Shown here: positions 10,959-19,650 of the stretch, in pieces
Position numbering within the stretch: position 1 is the first letter of the stretch
Layout of the letters: every line of letters begins with the position of its first letter
Assembly: GCF_002943565.1 (NCBI RefSeq)
Contig: NZ_PJCH01000005.1
Span: 620,001 to 684,000 of the forward strand
DNA length: 64,000 nucleotides
DNA from: Hyphococcus luteus
GTDB taxonomy: Bacteria > Pseudomonadota > Alphaproteobacteria > Caulobacterales > Parvularculaceae
Reading direction: 5' to 3'
Made by a program: the position numbers and the translations under genes
The notes under the pieces: generated by a model
Database searches by the model: none
What the model saw: only the letters and a program-made list of their open reading frames with translations
What the model was told of the DNA's origin: nothing

Positions 10959-11153
10959 CGTCCATTCACGCTTTCTTGCAGCCCGATGCGGGACGGTTTC
11001 CTGCGTTTTCCTGATCGCCGTAACACCCCGTATCCGGACGAAATTTACGATTAACAGCTTGAATATCGGCGCAAATCAGGACTTGCGCGATTGCTATTTA
11101 CGATTTGTTAGGCATACTCTGCCTCGGGGAGCGGTTCTCAATCTGGGTGGCGT

Positions 11154-12593
11154 ATGTCGAAGAGCTATGAACATCTTCCCGGCGCATCGGGAAAGGCGCG
11201 GTTTTTCCGCCCCGCCCGCTATGAGGCTTCGGAAATTTTCTCCGGAAACGCGCCCAGACTGATTTTCGAAGATGAAGTTTTCGAACTCGAGAATATCTCG
11301 CTGCGCGGCGCGGGCGCGATCGCGCGCCGGCGCGGGGATGACGGGATTGCGCCGGGCGCAAAGGGCGTCTTGCGCCTGACCCAGCAGGGGCGCGAATTGT
11401 TTCTCGGCGCCGCCCGCAAGGCGCGCAGCGCGTACGGGTCCGGGGGAACCAGCGCCGGCTTCGAGCTTGAGGCCAACAGCTTCGATCTCGATTGGCTGAT
11501 CCGTGAAAACGCTTCCGTTCTCGCCCGCGAGGCCGGGCGCGCGGAGCCGGCCCTGGAGCCGGACATCGCCTATAAAACCTTCTGCGCCGACGTCGCCGCT
11601 TATGTGGGCGGCTATCTCCTGCGCATCCAGAAATTCGTGGCGCCGATCGAAGACAAGCTGGACGATGAAGAGCGCGGCGACATCGCCCGCGACCTGGCCT
11701 CGGCGGCCGAGACCGAATGGCTCGACCTCGTGCAGGAAGGCAATCGTCTGACCGCCGAGATCCACGAGGACAAGCAGCAGCGCATCGGCTATAAATCCTA
11801 CACTGAGCGCACGGTTTCCCAGATGCTCTTGAACGGTCCCGGCTGGGCGCGCTGCTATTACAAGCCGGCGGGCTATCCCGGCGACTACAAGATCATGAAT
11901 TACGGCTACGAACAAAGGCCGGAAGGCGAAACCGTCGCGCAGAAATTCCTGCACCTTTTAGGGATGAGCGCTTCGCGGCCGATCATCACTCGGATGGAAA
12001 TGGTGGCGAGCCTCGTCGCCGATTACGCCAATGCGCGCTCGAGCGGCGGCGACGCGGAATTCGCCATCACCAGCGTCGGCTGCGGGCCTGCGCGCGAGCT
12101 TGAAGACATTCTCGACGAAACGCCCGAGAATGTGCGCTGGCGGGTCAATCTCGTCGATCAGGAGCCCGCGGCGCTCGATTACGCCTATGAACGCATCGCA
12201 ACGATGAAGGGCCGGGACCGGCTCAATGTGACGGGCCTCAACATCTCGTTTCGCGAAATGCTCCGTCCGTCGGCGGACAATGCGGCGTTCGCCAATAATG
12301 ACGTGATCTATTCCTCGGGTTTCGTCGACTATCTCAACCCGCTTCTCGCCCAGCGTTTCGTCAAGCGGCTTTACGACTTCGTCAAGCCGGGCGGTCAGGT
12401 GGTCATCGGCAATGTGAACAACCTGCCGACCGGCATGATGTGGCCGCTCGAATATGTCACCGACTGGAGCCTTTATTTCCGCAATGAGAATGAAATGCGC
12501 GCCATGGCGGGCGAGATCCCCGGCGCGAAGGTTTCGGTCGTCTCCGACCCGATGCAGGCGGTTTTCTTCCTGGTGGTCGAAAAGCCGCTTTAA
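11154..12593 (+). CDS. PilZ-like domain fused to PhcB-like SAM methyltransferase
   Basis: 479 residues, predicted cytosolic. Residues about 18-115 look like a PilZ-type barrel: R(F)RPARYE at the start and the NxSxxG-like NISLRG at 47-52. The C-terminal two thirds contain YYKPAGYPGDYKIMN (235-248) and SAM motif I SVGCGPARE (307-315), then VNLVDQEPAALDYA and FVDYLNP. The GYPGDY plus SVGCGPARE combination is characteristic of the EF/3-OH-palmitic acid methyl ester biosynthesis (PhcB) family, which makes quorum-sensing fatty acid methyl esters in Ralstonia. No known target proves this here. Converges on a six-TM histidine kinase 27 nt away. Confidence 0.78.
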   Translation: MSKSYEHLPGASGKARFFRPARYEASEIFSGNAPRLIFEDEVFELENISLRGAGAIARRRGDDGIAPGAKGVLRLTQQGRELFLGAARKARSAYGSGGTSAGFELEANSFDLDWLIRENASVLAREAGRAEPALEPDIAYKTFCADVAAYVGGYLLRIQKFVAPIEDKLDDEERGDIARDLASAAETEWLDLVQEGNRLTAEIHEDKQQRIGYKSYTERTVSQMLLNGPGWARCYYKPAGYPGDYKIMNYGYEQRPEGETVAQKFLHLLGMSASRPIITRMEMVASLVADYANARSSGGDAEFAITSVGCGPARELEDILDETPENVRWRVNLVDQEPAALDYAYERIATMKGRDRLNVTGLNISFREMLRPSADNAAFANNDVIYSSGFVDYLNPLLAQRFVKRLYDFVKPGGQVVIGNVNNLPTGMMWPLEYVTDWSLYFRNENEMRAMAGEIPGAKVSVVSDPMQAVFFLVVEKPL

Positions 12594-12619
12594 AGTCCGG
12601 TTGGAAAAGGCGCCGAAAA

Positions 12620-14095
12620 TCAGCCGGCGGCTTTGTCGCGCGCCGGTTTTTGCTCTTTTTCCCTGGCTTCGAAGCGGATCTTGACGGTCGTGCCGTGCTC
12701 GCCGTCGGAAAGCAGCGTGATCGAGGCGCGTTGATCCTCGAAAATCCGCCTGGCGAGCGTGAGGCCGAGACTGAGGCCCTCGCCCGAGCGCACGAGCGTG
12801 TTTTCGGTCTGCGTGAAGGGCTTGAACGCCCCGGCGATCTGCTCTTCGCTCATGCCCGAGCCCTCGTCGCGAAGGATCAGTTCATAGGCGCCGTCCGCCG
12901 TTTTATCGCCGCTGATCCACAGGGTGGAGCCTTCGGAGGAGGCGTTGATGGCGTTTTCAATGAGGTTGTTCACGGCGTAACAGGTGTGAACGATGTCTAT
13001 GTAAAGCGCGCTGTCGACAAGGCCTGACGTATCGACGCGCATCGCCTTTTTTTCAAGACCGGCGCGCATCCGCTCAAGCGCCACATCCACCAGCTCGCTG
13101 ACGGGCGTGTCGACCATTTCGTATTTCATCTTGCCGGCGGTGGCGTCCACGAAACGCAGCATTTTCTGGATGCGCGACAAGAGCACATGCGCCGAGCCGT
13201 GAATTTCATTGAGGTGGCGGACATTGTCGTCCATGTCGTTCGCCGCCTTGCAGGAATTGGCGACGACTTCGGTATAGCCGATGATCTGATGCAGCGGCGT
13301 CCTCAGTTCGTGACTCATCATCGACAGGAAGTTGATTTTCGACTGGTCGGCCGCCGTCGCCTCGATCAAGAGCTTTTCGATCATTTCCGCATCGCGCTGG
13401 CGCTGTTCGTCGCGCAGCCAGATCTGACGCGAACGAATCTCCTGGGCGTAATTGGTCACCACCGCTACGAGGGCGATGGAGATCATGAAAAAATGGCCTG
13501 CGATGATGTCCGACCTGTGAAAGTCGGAATCGAGATTGAGCACCAGCAGATAGACGATGGAGGCGCCGATATAGACGCTCGCCGCCAGCCGGAACGGAAT
13601 CCGCATAAGGCATGACGATGCGATGAAGGTGACGAGCACGCCGATGATATAGGGCGGCGCGTCGTCGCTCTGCATCATGGAGATCATGGCGATGATCGAC
13701 AGGGCGAAGGCGAGCATGCCGCCCACTGTCAGATAGCTGAAATAGGGCTTGAACCGCTCGACATAGGAAAGCGGGATCATCGACGCGCAGAAGGTCGCCA
13801 CAACGATCCGCAGCGCGATGATTTCGGTCAGGGACCGGGTGATCGTCGTCAGATCGAGAATAAGATAGAGGAGGAAGGCGATGATCGTCGCCCACCAGTA
13901 AAGCCGCTCGGTTTTGAGCTGGTTGTTCACCAGAAAACGGCGGTAGGCCGTCTCGACCTTGCGGTCCTTGAATTCGGCCGTGCCCGCGCTGATGCCGTCG
14001 CGCTTGAGACTGGCTCGAAAGCGGCGAAGAAATCCGCGCACGCGCTCTTCTGGCGTGGCGTCAAGGCGGGCATGGTTTTTCATCATGATTGTCAT
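12620..14095 (-). CDS. six-TM sensor histidine kinase
   Basis: 491 residues from ATG 14095 (TTG 14101 and nearby ATGs are alternatives; no clear ribosome site). N-terminal cytosolic region, then six hydrophobic helices between about residues 67 and 217 with very short loops, so no large periplasmic sensor: the signal is probably a lipid-soluble molecule or membrane state. HisKA box MMSHELRTPLHQ with His262, HATPase_c N box NLIENAINAS, D box RDEGSGMSEEQ and G box GEGLSLGLTLARRI. No receiver domain and no adjacent regulator gene. The layout resembles PhcS/LqsS kinases that sense fatty-acid-type signals; its neighbour is a PhcB-like enzyme. Confidence 0.88.
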   Translation of the reverse strand: MTIMMKNHARLDATPEERVRGFLRRFRASLKRDGISAGTAEFKDRKVETAYRRFLVNNQLKTERLYWWATIIAFLLYLILDLTTITRSLTEIIALRIVVATFCASMIPLSYVERFKPYFSYLTVGGMLAFALSIIAMISMMQSDDAPPYIIGVLVTFIASSCLMRIPFRLAASVYIGASIVYLLVLNLDSDFHRSDIIAGHFFMISIALVAVVTNYAQEIRSRQIWLRDEQRQRDAEMIEKLLIEATAADQSKINFLSMMSHELRTPLHQIIGYTEVVANSCKAANDMDDNVRHLNEIHGSAHVLLSRIQKMLRFVDATAGKMKYEMVDTPVSELVDVALERMRAGLEKKAMRVDTSGLVDSALYIDIVHTCYAVNNLIENAINASSEGSTLWISGDKTADGAYELILRDEGSGMSEEQIAGAFKPFTQTENTLVRSGEGLSLGLTLARRIFEDQRASITLLSDGEHGTTVKIRFEAREKEQKPARDKAAG

Positions 14096-14179
14096 AGACA
14101 ATGAGCGTTAAGGACTTCTTGGCGCGGCGCCTTTGGACGGCAGGATTGACGCGGCTTTCAGCGCTACTTGCGCCGGCAA

Positions 14180-14196
14180 GTTAATGCTTTATTAAT
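14180..14196 (+). promoter_or_regulatory. possible CtrA box upstream of the desaturase
   Basis: GTTAATGCTTTATTAAT contains TTAA-N7-TTAA, the spacing of the CtrA cell-cycle regulator site, 8 nt before the ATG at 14204 and between the divergent kinase and desaturase genes. Only one such site is seen and AT-rich promoter sequence could produce it by chance. Confidence 0.35.
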
Positions 14197-14203
14197 ATTG
14201 ACT

Positions 14204-15106
14204 ATGGTTGCAGCCGCTAAACAGGAAAACGCCTTCACGCCGCCGCCTTCGGGCGAGGTGGTCGACCTAGGCGTGAAGCCCGGAGCGGGGCTCGGCGTTC
14301 ACGCCTTTGCGTGGACCAGCCTCGCCGTGTTTTTCGCCATGACCGGCCTGATCGCGCTGACCTCGTTTCTGGCGGTCTCGGGCGCCCTTTCCTACTGGTT
14401 CGCGGTCCCGGCCAACGCCGTTTGCCTTTACGTGCTCGCCCATCTCAATCATGAGGCGTTTCACAGCAACATCAGCGGAAGCCAGTACAAGGCGAAATGG
14501 CTGAATGAGGCGATCGGCCGGTTCATCAGCTTCGTCTTCTGGTTTTCCATGCCCGCTTTTCGCGCGATTCATTTCGCCCATCATCGCTTCACCAACGACC
14601 GGGATCTTGATGCGGATACCTGGATGGCGCGCAAGAATCCGCTGGCGGTGGCGCTCGCCTGCCTGACCCTGCAAATGCGCTATGAAGTGCAGATGCTGCG
14701 TCTTTTCCGGAAGGGCGTCATCTCGCGCCGGATCGTGATCGAGTTCTATATTGAACGGGTCATGGACATCACGCTGGTCGTCGCGGCGTTCTGGGCCGGC
14801 TACGGCTTCGAGGTCGTGATGCTGTGGCTGCTGCCGGCTTATCTCACCCTGCCGTTCCTGGCCTTCTTCTTCGCCTATGTGGTGCATGTGCCCCATGACG
14901 CGGAAGGGGGCAAATACCGCAACACCAGCGTCTGGCTCGCCCGCCGGGCCTGGATGCAGCCGGTGCTGAACGCGGTCTTCGTCTATCAGAATTATCACCT
15001 GGTGCATCATTTGCACCCGCGCATCCCGTTCTACCGGTATGAGCGCGCCTTCCGGCAGATCCGCCCGGAGCTGGAGCGCCATCGCGCCGCCATCCGCTGG
15101 GTTTGA
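14204..15106 (+). CDS. membrane fatty acid desaturase / hydroxylase family protein
   Basis: Integral membrane di-iron enzyme, 300 residues from ATG 14204. Three histidine clusters: HLNHEAFH (80-87), HFAHHRFTND (123-132) and YHLVHHLHP near residue 265, the pattern of the fatty acid desaturase superfamily that also holds carotenoid ketolases. Several TM segments. The exact substrate cannot be deduced. It is divergent from the six-TM kinase, and together with the PhcB-like enzyme suggests a lipid-related function for the three genes. Confidence 0.85.
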   Translation: MVAAAKQENAFTPPPSGEVVDLGVKPGAGLGVHAFAWTSLAVFFAMTGLIALTSFLAVSGALSYWFAVPANAVCLYVLAHLNHEAFHSNISGSQYKAKWLNEAIGRFISFVFWFSMPAFRAIHFAHHRFTNDRDLDADTWMARKNPLAVALACLTLQMRYEVQMLRLFRKGVISRRIVIEFYIERVMDITLVVAAFWAGYGFEVVMLWLLPAYLTLPFLAFFFAYVVHVPHDAEGGKYRNTSVWLARRAWMQPVLNAVFVYQNYHLVHHLHPRIPFYRYERAFRQIRPELERHRAAIRWV

Positions 15107-15343
15107 GGGGCTTGCTTTACGGAGGCGGCCTTGATGCGAAAACACTCCGCCGCAAATTCAAATAGGACATGGATAGTTTTAATCGTGCCAGGCGGACTCA
15201 GTGACGCTTCAGCTTGGTAACAAAACCTGCTGCACAAAAATATATTTTCCTATTCGAATTTTGCTCATTGTATTGCTGCGGCGCTCACCTACTTGAAAGG
15301 TGCGCTGGCAAATCATTGCCGTGCGAAATGAAAGTCATATAAC

Positions 15344-15490
15344 ATGTTTAAGAAAAGCGATAATCAAGGCGATAAAACTCCGAAACAAGAAAAGAAAGAT
15401 CATGTCGCCAAAGCAGAGCCTGCGGCCAGCCAGCCAGCCCCAACGGCGGAAAAAACCGCAGCGCCTGCGAACGAAGCCAAAAAATCATAA
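15344..15490 (+). CDS. small Lys/Ala-rich protein (48 aa)
   Basis: ATG 15344 to TAA 15490. The sequence begins MFKKSDNQGDKTPKQEKKD and continues with Ala, Pro, Lys and Glu only; predicted disordered. Low-complexity composition makes coding status less certain, but the frame is clean and the GC3 pattern matches neighbours. It is followed by GCGGAG...CTCCGC, a weak hairpin. Function unknown. Confidence 0.5.
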   Translation: MFKKSDNQGDKTPKQEKKDHVAKAEPAASQPAPTAEKTAAPANEAKKS

Positions 15491-15684
15491 AACGTCTTGC
15501 GGAGGGGGCGAGTTTCCTCTCCGCCACTGTCTAATCATGCGGCGCGCCATTGTTAGGGATATTTCCCGATGCGCCCGGCCCGCGACGTCCTTTACCGATT
15601 AATTTTCAGCCCTATTTTTGTTAAGAAGGGGCGTTTTCCAAAAAGCATCATCGGTTTGTGCGCGATCATGTCACGCACGCATTA

Positions 15685-15828
15685 TTACTTCCCGCCGCTT
15701 TTTGATATGGCTCTCGGCTTGGCCCGAAAAGTTTCCGTCACCTTCGAGAGCGTGCTTTCGATCTTTTTCGGTTTGTTCTGTTTCGGCTTTTTGGGTTCGC
15801 GATTGCTGCGCTGTTGACCTTTGGCCAT
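15685..15828 (-). CDS. small basic protein MAKGQQRSNRE family (47 aa)
   Basis: ATG 15828 on the minus strand is preceded by AAAGGA at good spacing. The product starts MAKGQQRSNREPKKPKQNKP and ends with ISKSGGK; the N-terminal MAKGQ.RSN.E.KKPK pattern recurs in short unannotated proteobacterial proteins, from memory. Very basic, possibly nucleic-acid binding or ribosome associated. An 82-codon frame on the opposite strand covers it but has no such resemblance. Confidence 0.62.
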   Translation of the reverse strand: MAKGQQRSNREPKKPKQNKPKKIESTLSKVTETFRAKPRAISKSGGK

Positions 15829-16171
15829 GTATGAAAATTCCTTTTTATGTAAAATGCGTTGCTGGGAGACCGGCCCGCCGGATAGGCGCACCGACGGGCG
15901 ATCTTTCTCCCCCGGGCCGTCCAAAAGCATCAAGTAAGCGATGGTCGTGAATGTGCGGCGTGTTTGTTCCGCACAAACATCCATGCCACGCGTCGCAATC
16001 CGCGCGGATTGGTCTTTTTGCATGAGTGCGCTTAAAATTCGTTATTTGCAAGAGATTTTCCGTATTCGAACAAAATGACGGAAAAACGCTCAATAACTTT
16101 GCCGAAAACATCCCAGCCGATTGATCTGCCGAGGATAGATAGCCATCTAAGGCTTTTGAAGGAATTCAGAT
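15829..16171. other. intergenic region with a 16-bp perfect palindrome
   Basis: No convincing gene. CAATCCGCGCGGATTG (15996-16011) is a perfect palindrome followed on the plus strand by GTCTTTTTG, so it may form a weak Rho-independent terminator. About 30 nt before it GTGCGG...CCGCAC and TGTTTG...CAAACA overlap as a second inverted repeat (about 15954-15980). Confidence 0.45.
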
Positions 16172-16339
16172 ATGGCGGATGTGATAGTAAGAAGCGACAA
16201 AGAGAACGGTTTAGAAACAGAGATGCAGAAATATGGGATCAAGCGCGTTCCCGTCGATTATTTCCACATCAACGGCTTTCGATATACCGATCTGAAAGAC
16301 GCCGTGGCTCAGGCGAAACGAATGAGCGCTTCAAAATAG
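16172..16339 (+). CDS. small conserved-looking protein (55 aa)
   Basis: ATG 16172 follows GAAGGAATTC. The product starts MADVIVRSDKENGLETEMQK, then YGIKRVPVDYFHINGFRYT and DLKDAVAQAKR: amphipathic and folded-looking, with an aromatic centre. A longer frame covering the same bases in another phase gives an Arg/Lys-rich product of no recognisable kind. I recall similar short hypothetical proteins in alphaproteobacteria but cannot name a family. Function unknown. Confidence 0.65.
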   Translation: MADVIVRSDKENGLETEMQKYGIKRVPVDYFHINGFRYTDLKDAVAQAKRMSASK

Positions 16340-16387
16340 GCGCTAGTTTAGGCGGCCATCGTGAAGGTTGCAGAAACCAGGGAAAAA

Positions 16388-16594
16388 ATGGAAAAGCTGG
16401 AAATATCGCGAAATGGCGAGACGGACCAATTTTCTGTCGTTCTTTCGAGAGGCGATGACACCATCCGGTGCATGGTTTCAGTCGCTACAGGGCACGGTGA
16501 AGACACCCAGTCAGACGAAGATAAACAGCGGGCCGCTCTTTCAAAAGCCAAGGTATTGGCCAAAGCATTGGATGCTGCAATCGAGGCGGATTGA
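16388..16594 (+). CDS. small acidic protein (68 aa)
   Basis: ATG 16388 is chosen because CAGGGAAAA lies upstream; GTG 16361 is an in-frame alternative. The sequence has a beta-rich first half (LEISRNGETDQFSVVLS, TIRCMVSVATGHG) and an alpha-helical tail (RAALSKAKVLAKALDAAIEAD). Two overlapping frames are shadows. Lies 48 nt after the 55-residue gene and may share its transcript. Function unknown. Confidence 0.6.
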   Translation: MEKLEISRNGETDQFSVVLSRGDDTIRCMVSVATGHGEDTQSDEDKQRAALSKAKVLAKALDAAIEAD

Positions 16595-16747
16595 TAAGGA
16601 CGCATGAGTGCCACGGTTGCCGCCTCATTTCGTCATGGATGAATAACAGGCGATCTCTAAAATTGCACATCAATAGATATTTTTTTGAATGGACAGAGCA
16701 CCAGAGCAGGCGAGTTCTGGCTTATCAGGTTCATTAATCCCAACCCA

Positions 16748-17233
16748 ATGGAGTACAATGTGAGTGATGCTGCACTAGACGAATTTCAATTGCTGAATTG
16801 TTCTGAGAGAGGCGACGGCATCTTTTCCACCAGGGAGTTTTTTCGCGGTGACATCGTGATGGTCGGCGTGATCGAAAAGGAACTCCAAGCAAACCATTCC
16901 CATGCATCTCAAATCGGAAAGGACAGATATGTGTTCCATGCGGGGTTGATCTCGAAGGTCAATCATTCATGCGCACCCAATTGCGGCATCCGTGTAAATG
17001 AAACCGGCGCGCACGACTTCATCGCGATGAAAAGCATCGGCGCAAATCAGGAAGTGACGTTCGATTACGCCATGCGGAACTACGGCGTGGATCATTTTCC
17101 GGATGTATGCATGTGCGGTGCGCCGTCATGCCGCGGGCATATAACGGGCTGGAGAGACCTGCCCGAAAGCAAGAAGGAAGAGTATGGAGCCTTTGCGGCG
17201 CCGTATCTGCGCGCGCTGGATGCCTCGCACTAG
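16748..17233 (+). CDS. SET domain protein (putative protein lysine methyltransferase)
   Basis: 161 residues from ATG 16748; TTG 16685 would extend it with unlikely sequence. SET motifs: RGDGIFSTRE (21-30), NHSCAPNCG (72-80) and EVTFDYAM (102-109), ending with a post-SET-like CMCGAPSCRG (121-130) that could hold zinc with the Cys of the NHSC motif. Bacterial SET proteins of this compact type are uncommon and mostly uncharacterised. Last gene before the element-derived DNA begins at about 17.7 kb. Confidence 0.85.
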   Translation: MEYNVSDAALDEFQLLNCSERGDGIFSTREFFRGDIVMVGVIEKELQANHSHASQIGKDRYVFHAGLISKVNHSCAPNCGIRVNETGAHDFIAMKSIGANQEVTFDYAMRNYGVDHFPDVCMCGAPSCRGHITGWRDLPESKKEEYGAFAAPYLRALDASH

Positions 17234-17717
17234 CCGACATTCTGCTGTGGAGATTATAAACCGTACACAGGATAGGGCATTTGCGTTTGCGAAGGCGTGG
17301 ACGATGCAGATTGACGCGCCGCGAAGGTTCGCTTGCTGTTGCCTCAGTGGCGCCTGAGGCAAAATCGACCAAACGTCAAAATTCGCGGCTTGCAATAATT
17401 TGATGTTATTGAGAAATCTGGAGCGGGCGATGCGCTTCCGTGAAATTTTTTTATATAACAAAAACAATAACTTATTTAAATCCCAGTCTCAAAAACTAAC
17501 ACAAATTCTATACATTTTCTATCACAAATGAAGCGCCCGGAATTCCGGCTTTTCCTTTGGAGCGGAAAGCCGGATTCGCCTGAAATTTGGGCTTGTTTCA
17601 ATAGCCTAGATCAGAGTCATCCCGCCGCTTCCAGATCGAATGCATCGCTGTCCTGACGACGATCAATCCAAAACCTATCACAAGATTTCTCGTTTGTGAT
17701 TCTCACAGTCGACACGT
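17234..17717. other. AT-rich intergenic region at the edge of the mobile DNA
   Basis: No supported gene. Base composition drops around 17420-17530. A hairpin at about 17542-17575 (TCCGGCTTT and GGAAAGCCGGA arms with one bulged T) could be a terminator for the SET gene, but no U-run follows. No tRNA or obvious attachment-site repeat was seen. Confidence 0.4.
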
Positions 17718-18090
17718 TTAGGGGTGGTTTTTATCGATGCTGCCGGGCGTTTTCTCGTCAGCGATTTTCGCGGCCAACTGATCGATAAGCCAATCGAACC
17801 GTCGCCTGCCGAGCGCATGCGGCTCTGTCCGGATGAGCCAGTAAATAACGTATTGGCGGAAAGCCTCGAAGATGAACGAGACCTCCCGATTGATAGCGGA
17901 CTTGCGCAGGTCTAAGGCTCCCGGCGCTTCGGAAGGCGCGCCTCCGGCGTGGGCTTTCGAGTAAGGTTCGAACCAGGCGCGCAATGCCTGCTCGATGATG
18001 CGGGCCGGAGCCTTCCCCCATTTTGTTGGCTTCCTCACGCAGTCGCACATAGAGATTTGGTGAAAGCAGAATGAGAATCCGCGCTAGAGT
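17718..18090 (-). pseudogene. degenerate CopG/RHH conjugation gene (copy 1)
   Basis: The minus strand from about 18090 encodes LSPNLYVRLREEANK, then a frameshift near 18010-18040, and in the other frame IIEQALRAWFEP, DLRKSAINREVSFIFEAF and RRRFDWLIDQLAAKIAD. These match, block by block, the intact RHH-type gene at 55931-56302 (NLYARLCEEAAK, IVEQALHAWFDP, DLRQSAIEREVSFTFEAL, KRRFDFFIDQVAQKIAQ). It also lacks the 'PLPDGERDAAHA' insert. A decayed relic of the gene that normally follows virD4/traG in such elements. Confidence 0.85.
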
Positions 18091-18205
18091 CCGTCAATGG
18101 CATGGCCCGTTTGGCTGACTGACAGATTGTTTGTGGAACCCACGGACAAGGCCGGAAGCCAAACACCCCAATAAAAACAGTGCTCCATTCGATTGCGGCG
18201 CCACT

Positions 18206-19576
18206 TTATTTCGTCAGAAGCGAAGAGTGGTTGGCGTGCGTGATTCCGTAGGTGGACATGATCAGGAATATGCTTATTCCGCCAATGGACGGCAGAACAC
18301 ACATCACGCAGCGGAGCCATAGCAGCGTTGCGTCGGATTGCTGAACATTTGGCTCGAACCCGATCTGCGTTAGCAGCCATCCGAACAGAAATGCGCTGAG
18401 TCCGGTCGCCGCCTTCATGATTACAATCAGGATTCCGAAATAGGAGCCTTCAGCTCGCGTATGGCAGGTCGCTTGCTGCTTGTCGACAACGTTGGGGGCA
18501 AGCGCCCACACAAGCGCCCAAATTCCCCCAACCGGAAAACCGATCACAGCGCAGGAGCCAATGAGCGTCGCTGCGGAGGCCGGGGCGGACAGAAAGAATA
18601 CAAGGGTCGCGGGTAGCAGCATCAAGCCTGCCGCCTTCAACGCGATGGCGTTCTCATAACGTGAAGCAATGCGGCCAAGGCAAATGGAGCCTGCAATTTG
18701 CCCGATCATCATGGCCGCCAGGCCGACGCTGACAAGCGCCTCGTTTCCAAGCTCGTATTTTGCGAAGTAACCGAGGCCCTTGCCAAAAACCGAGACGAGC
18801 AATGCGCTGGAAAATGCGTAAAGCATGACGGCGCGAGAATCTTTGTCGCGAATGAAGAATACGAGTGAGCGCAATTGCGAGCTTATCGAGTGGTTTGCGC
18901 CTTGCGCGGTACGATCAAAACGCCTCACGCTCCACCATGACGCTACGAGGACCGCCGCCGATGCAACGGATACGAGGAGGCCGAACTGCCTGAATCTGTT
19001 TTGTTGATGCTCGATCAGATCGGGCGACAGTATGAAGTATGACGAGACGGCGAGAACGAAAACAGCAAGAGAGCTGAACACGAACCTGAGCGACGCCAGA
19101 CGGGCCCGTTCGCTGCTGTCGTTTGAAAGGGTCGCGATCAGTGCGTTGTGTGGCAAGTCGACCAAAGTATAAGCCGAACGAAACAACAAAAGCGCCCCAA
19201 GAGCCCAGAACATTCCGTGCTCCGCCATTGCGGTCGGAAGCGAGAAAACCAGCGAGAACGAGATTGCGCATAGCGGTGCGCCAATCAGGAGAAAAGGGCC
19301 ATATCGGCCGATCGGCGTCGTGGTTCGGTCCGCTATGAAGCCAATGACGGGGTCGAGGACGGCGTCCCAAATGAGCGAGAGAAAAACGATCAACCCGGCA
19401 TCCCGGGGCGGCAAGCCGACCAAGTCGGTCAGATAAAAGATCAGGAAGAGTTCAAGCGTGTTCCAGACGATGGATTTTGCGAAGTTGCCGCTCGCATACC
19501 CCCAGCGCTCGACCGGGCGCAAACTGGATTTTTTTGCTTGGGTTGCAGAGGATCGAGCGTTCTGAAGATTGCCCAT
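18206..19576 (-). CDS. MFS transporter, GPH (MelB-like) type
   Basis: 456 residues from ATG 19576; the frame is open further upstream but ACAGGTGG precedes this ATG. Twelve TM helices. DPVIGFIADRTTTPIGRYGPFLL near residue 60 is the loop 2-3 signature of glycoside-pentoside-hexuronide:cation symporters. Likely an inner-membrane symporter for the product of the neighbouring hydrolases. Divergent cluster partner: ROK regulator upstream on the same strand (74 nt). Confidence 0.87.
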   Translation of the reverse strand: MGNLQNARSSATQAKKSSLRPVERWGYASGNFAKSIVWNTLELFLIFYLTDLVGLPPRDAGLIVFLSLIWDAVLDPVIGFIADRTTTPIGRYGPFLLIGAPLCAISFSLVFSLPTAMAEHGMFWALGALLLFRSAYTLVDLPHNALIATLSNDSSERARLASLRFVFSSLAVFVLAVSSYFILSPDLIEHQQNRFRQFGLLVSVASAAVLVASWWSVRRFDRTAQGANHSISSQLRSLVFFIRDKDSRAVMLYAFSSALLVSVFGKGLGYFAKYELGNEALVSVGLAAMMIGQIAGSICLGRIASRYENAIALKAAGLMLLPATLVFFLSAPASAATLIGSCAVIGFPVGGIWALVWALAPNVVDKQQATCHTRAEGSYFGILIVIMKAATGLSAFLFGWLLTQIGFEPNVQQSDATLLWLRCVMCVLPSIGGISIFLIMSTYGITHANHSSLLTK

Positions 19577-19650
19577 CCACCTGTCACCATCGCCGCGAAT
19601 TGCCCTGATAGCGCCATCCCATAGCAAGCGGCGACGACAGAAACGTGTCG

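Noticed and set aside
15569-15817. 82-codon hydrophobic plus-strand frame
   Set aside because: Antisense to the better supported MAKGQQRSNRE small gene with a proper ribosome site.
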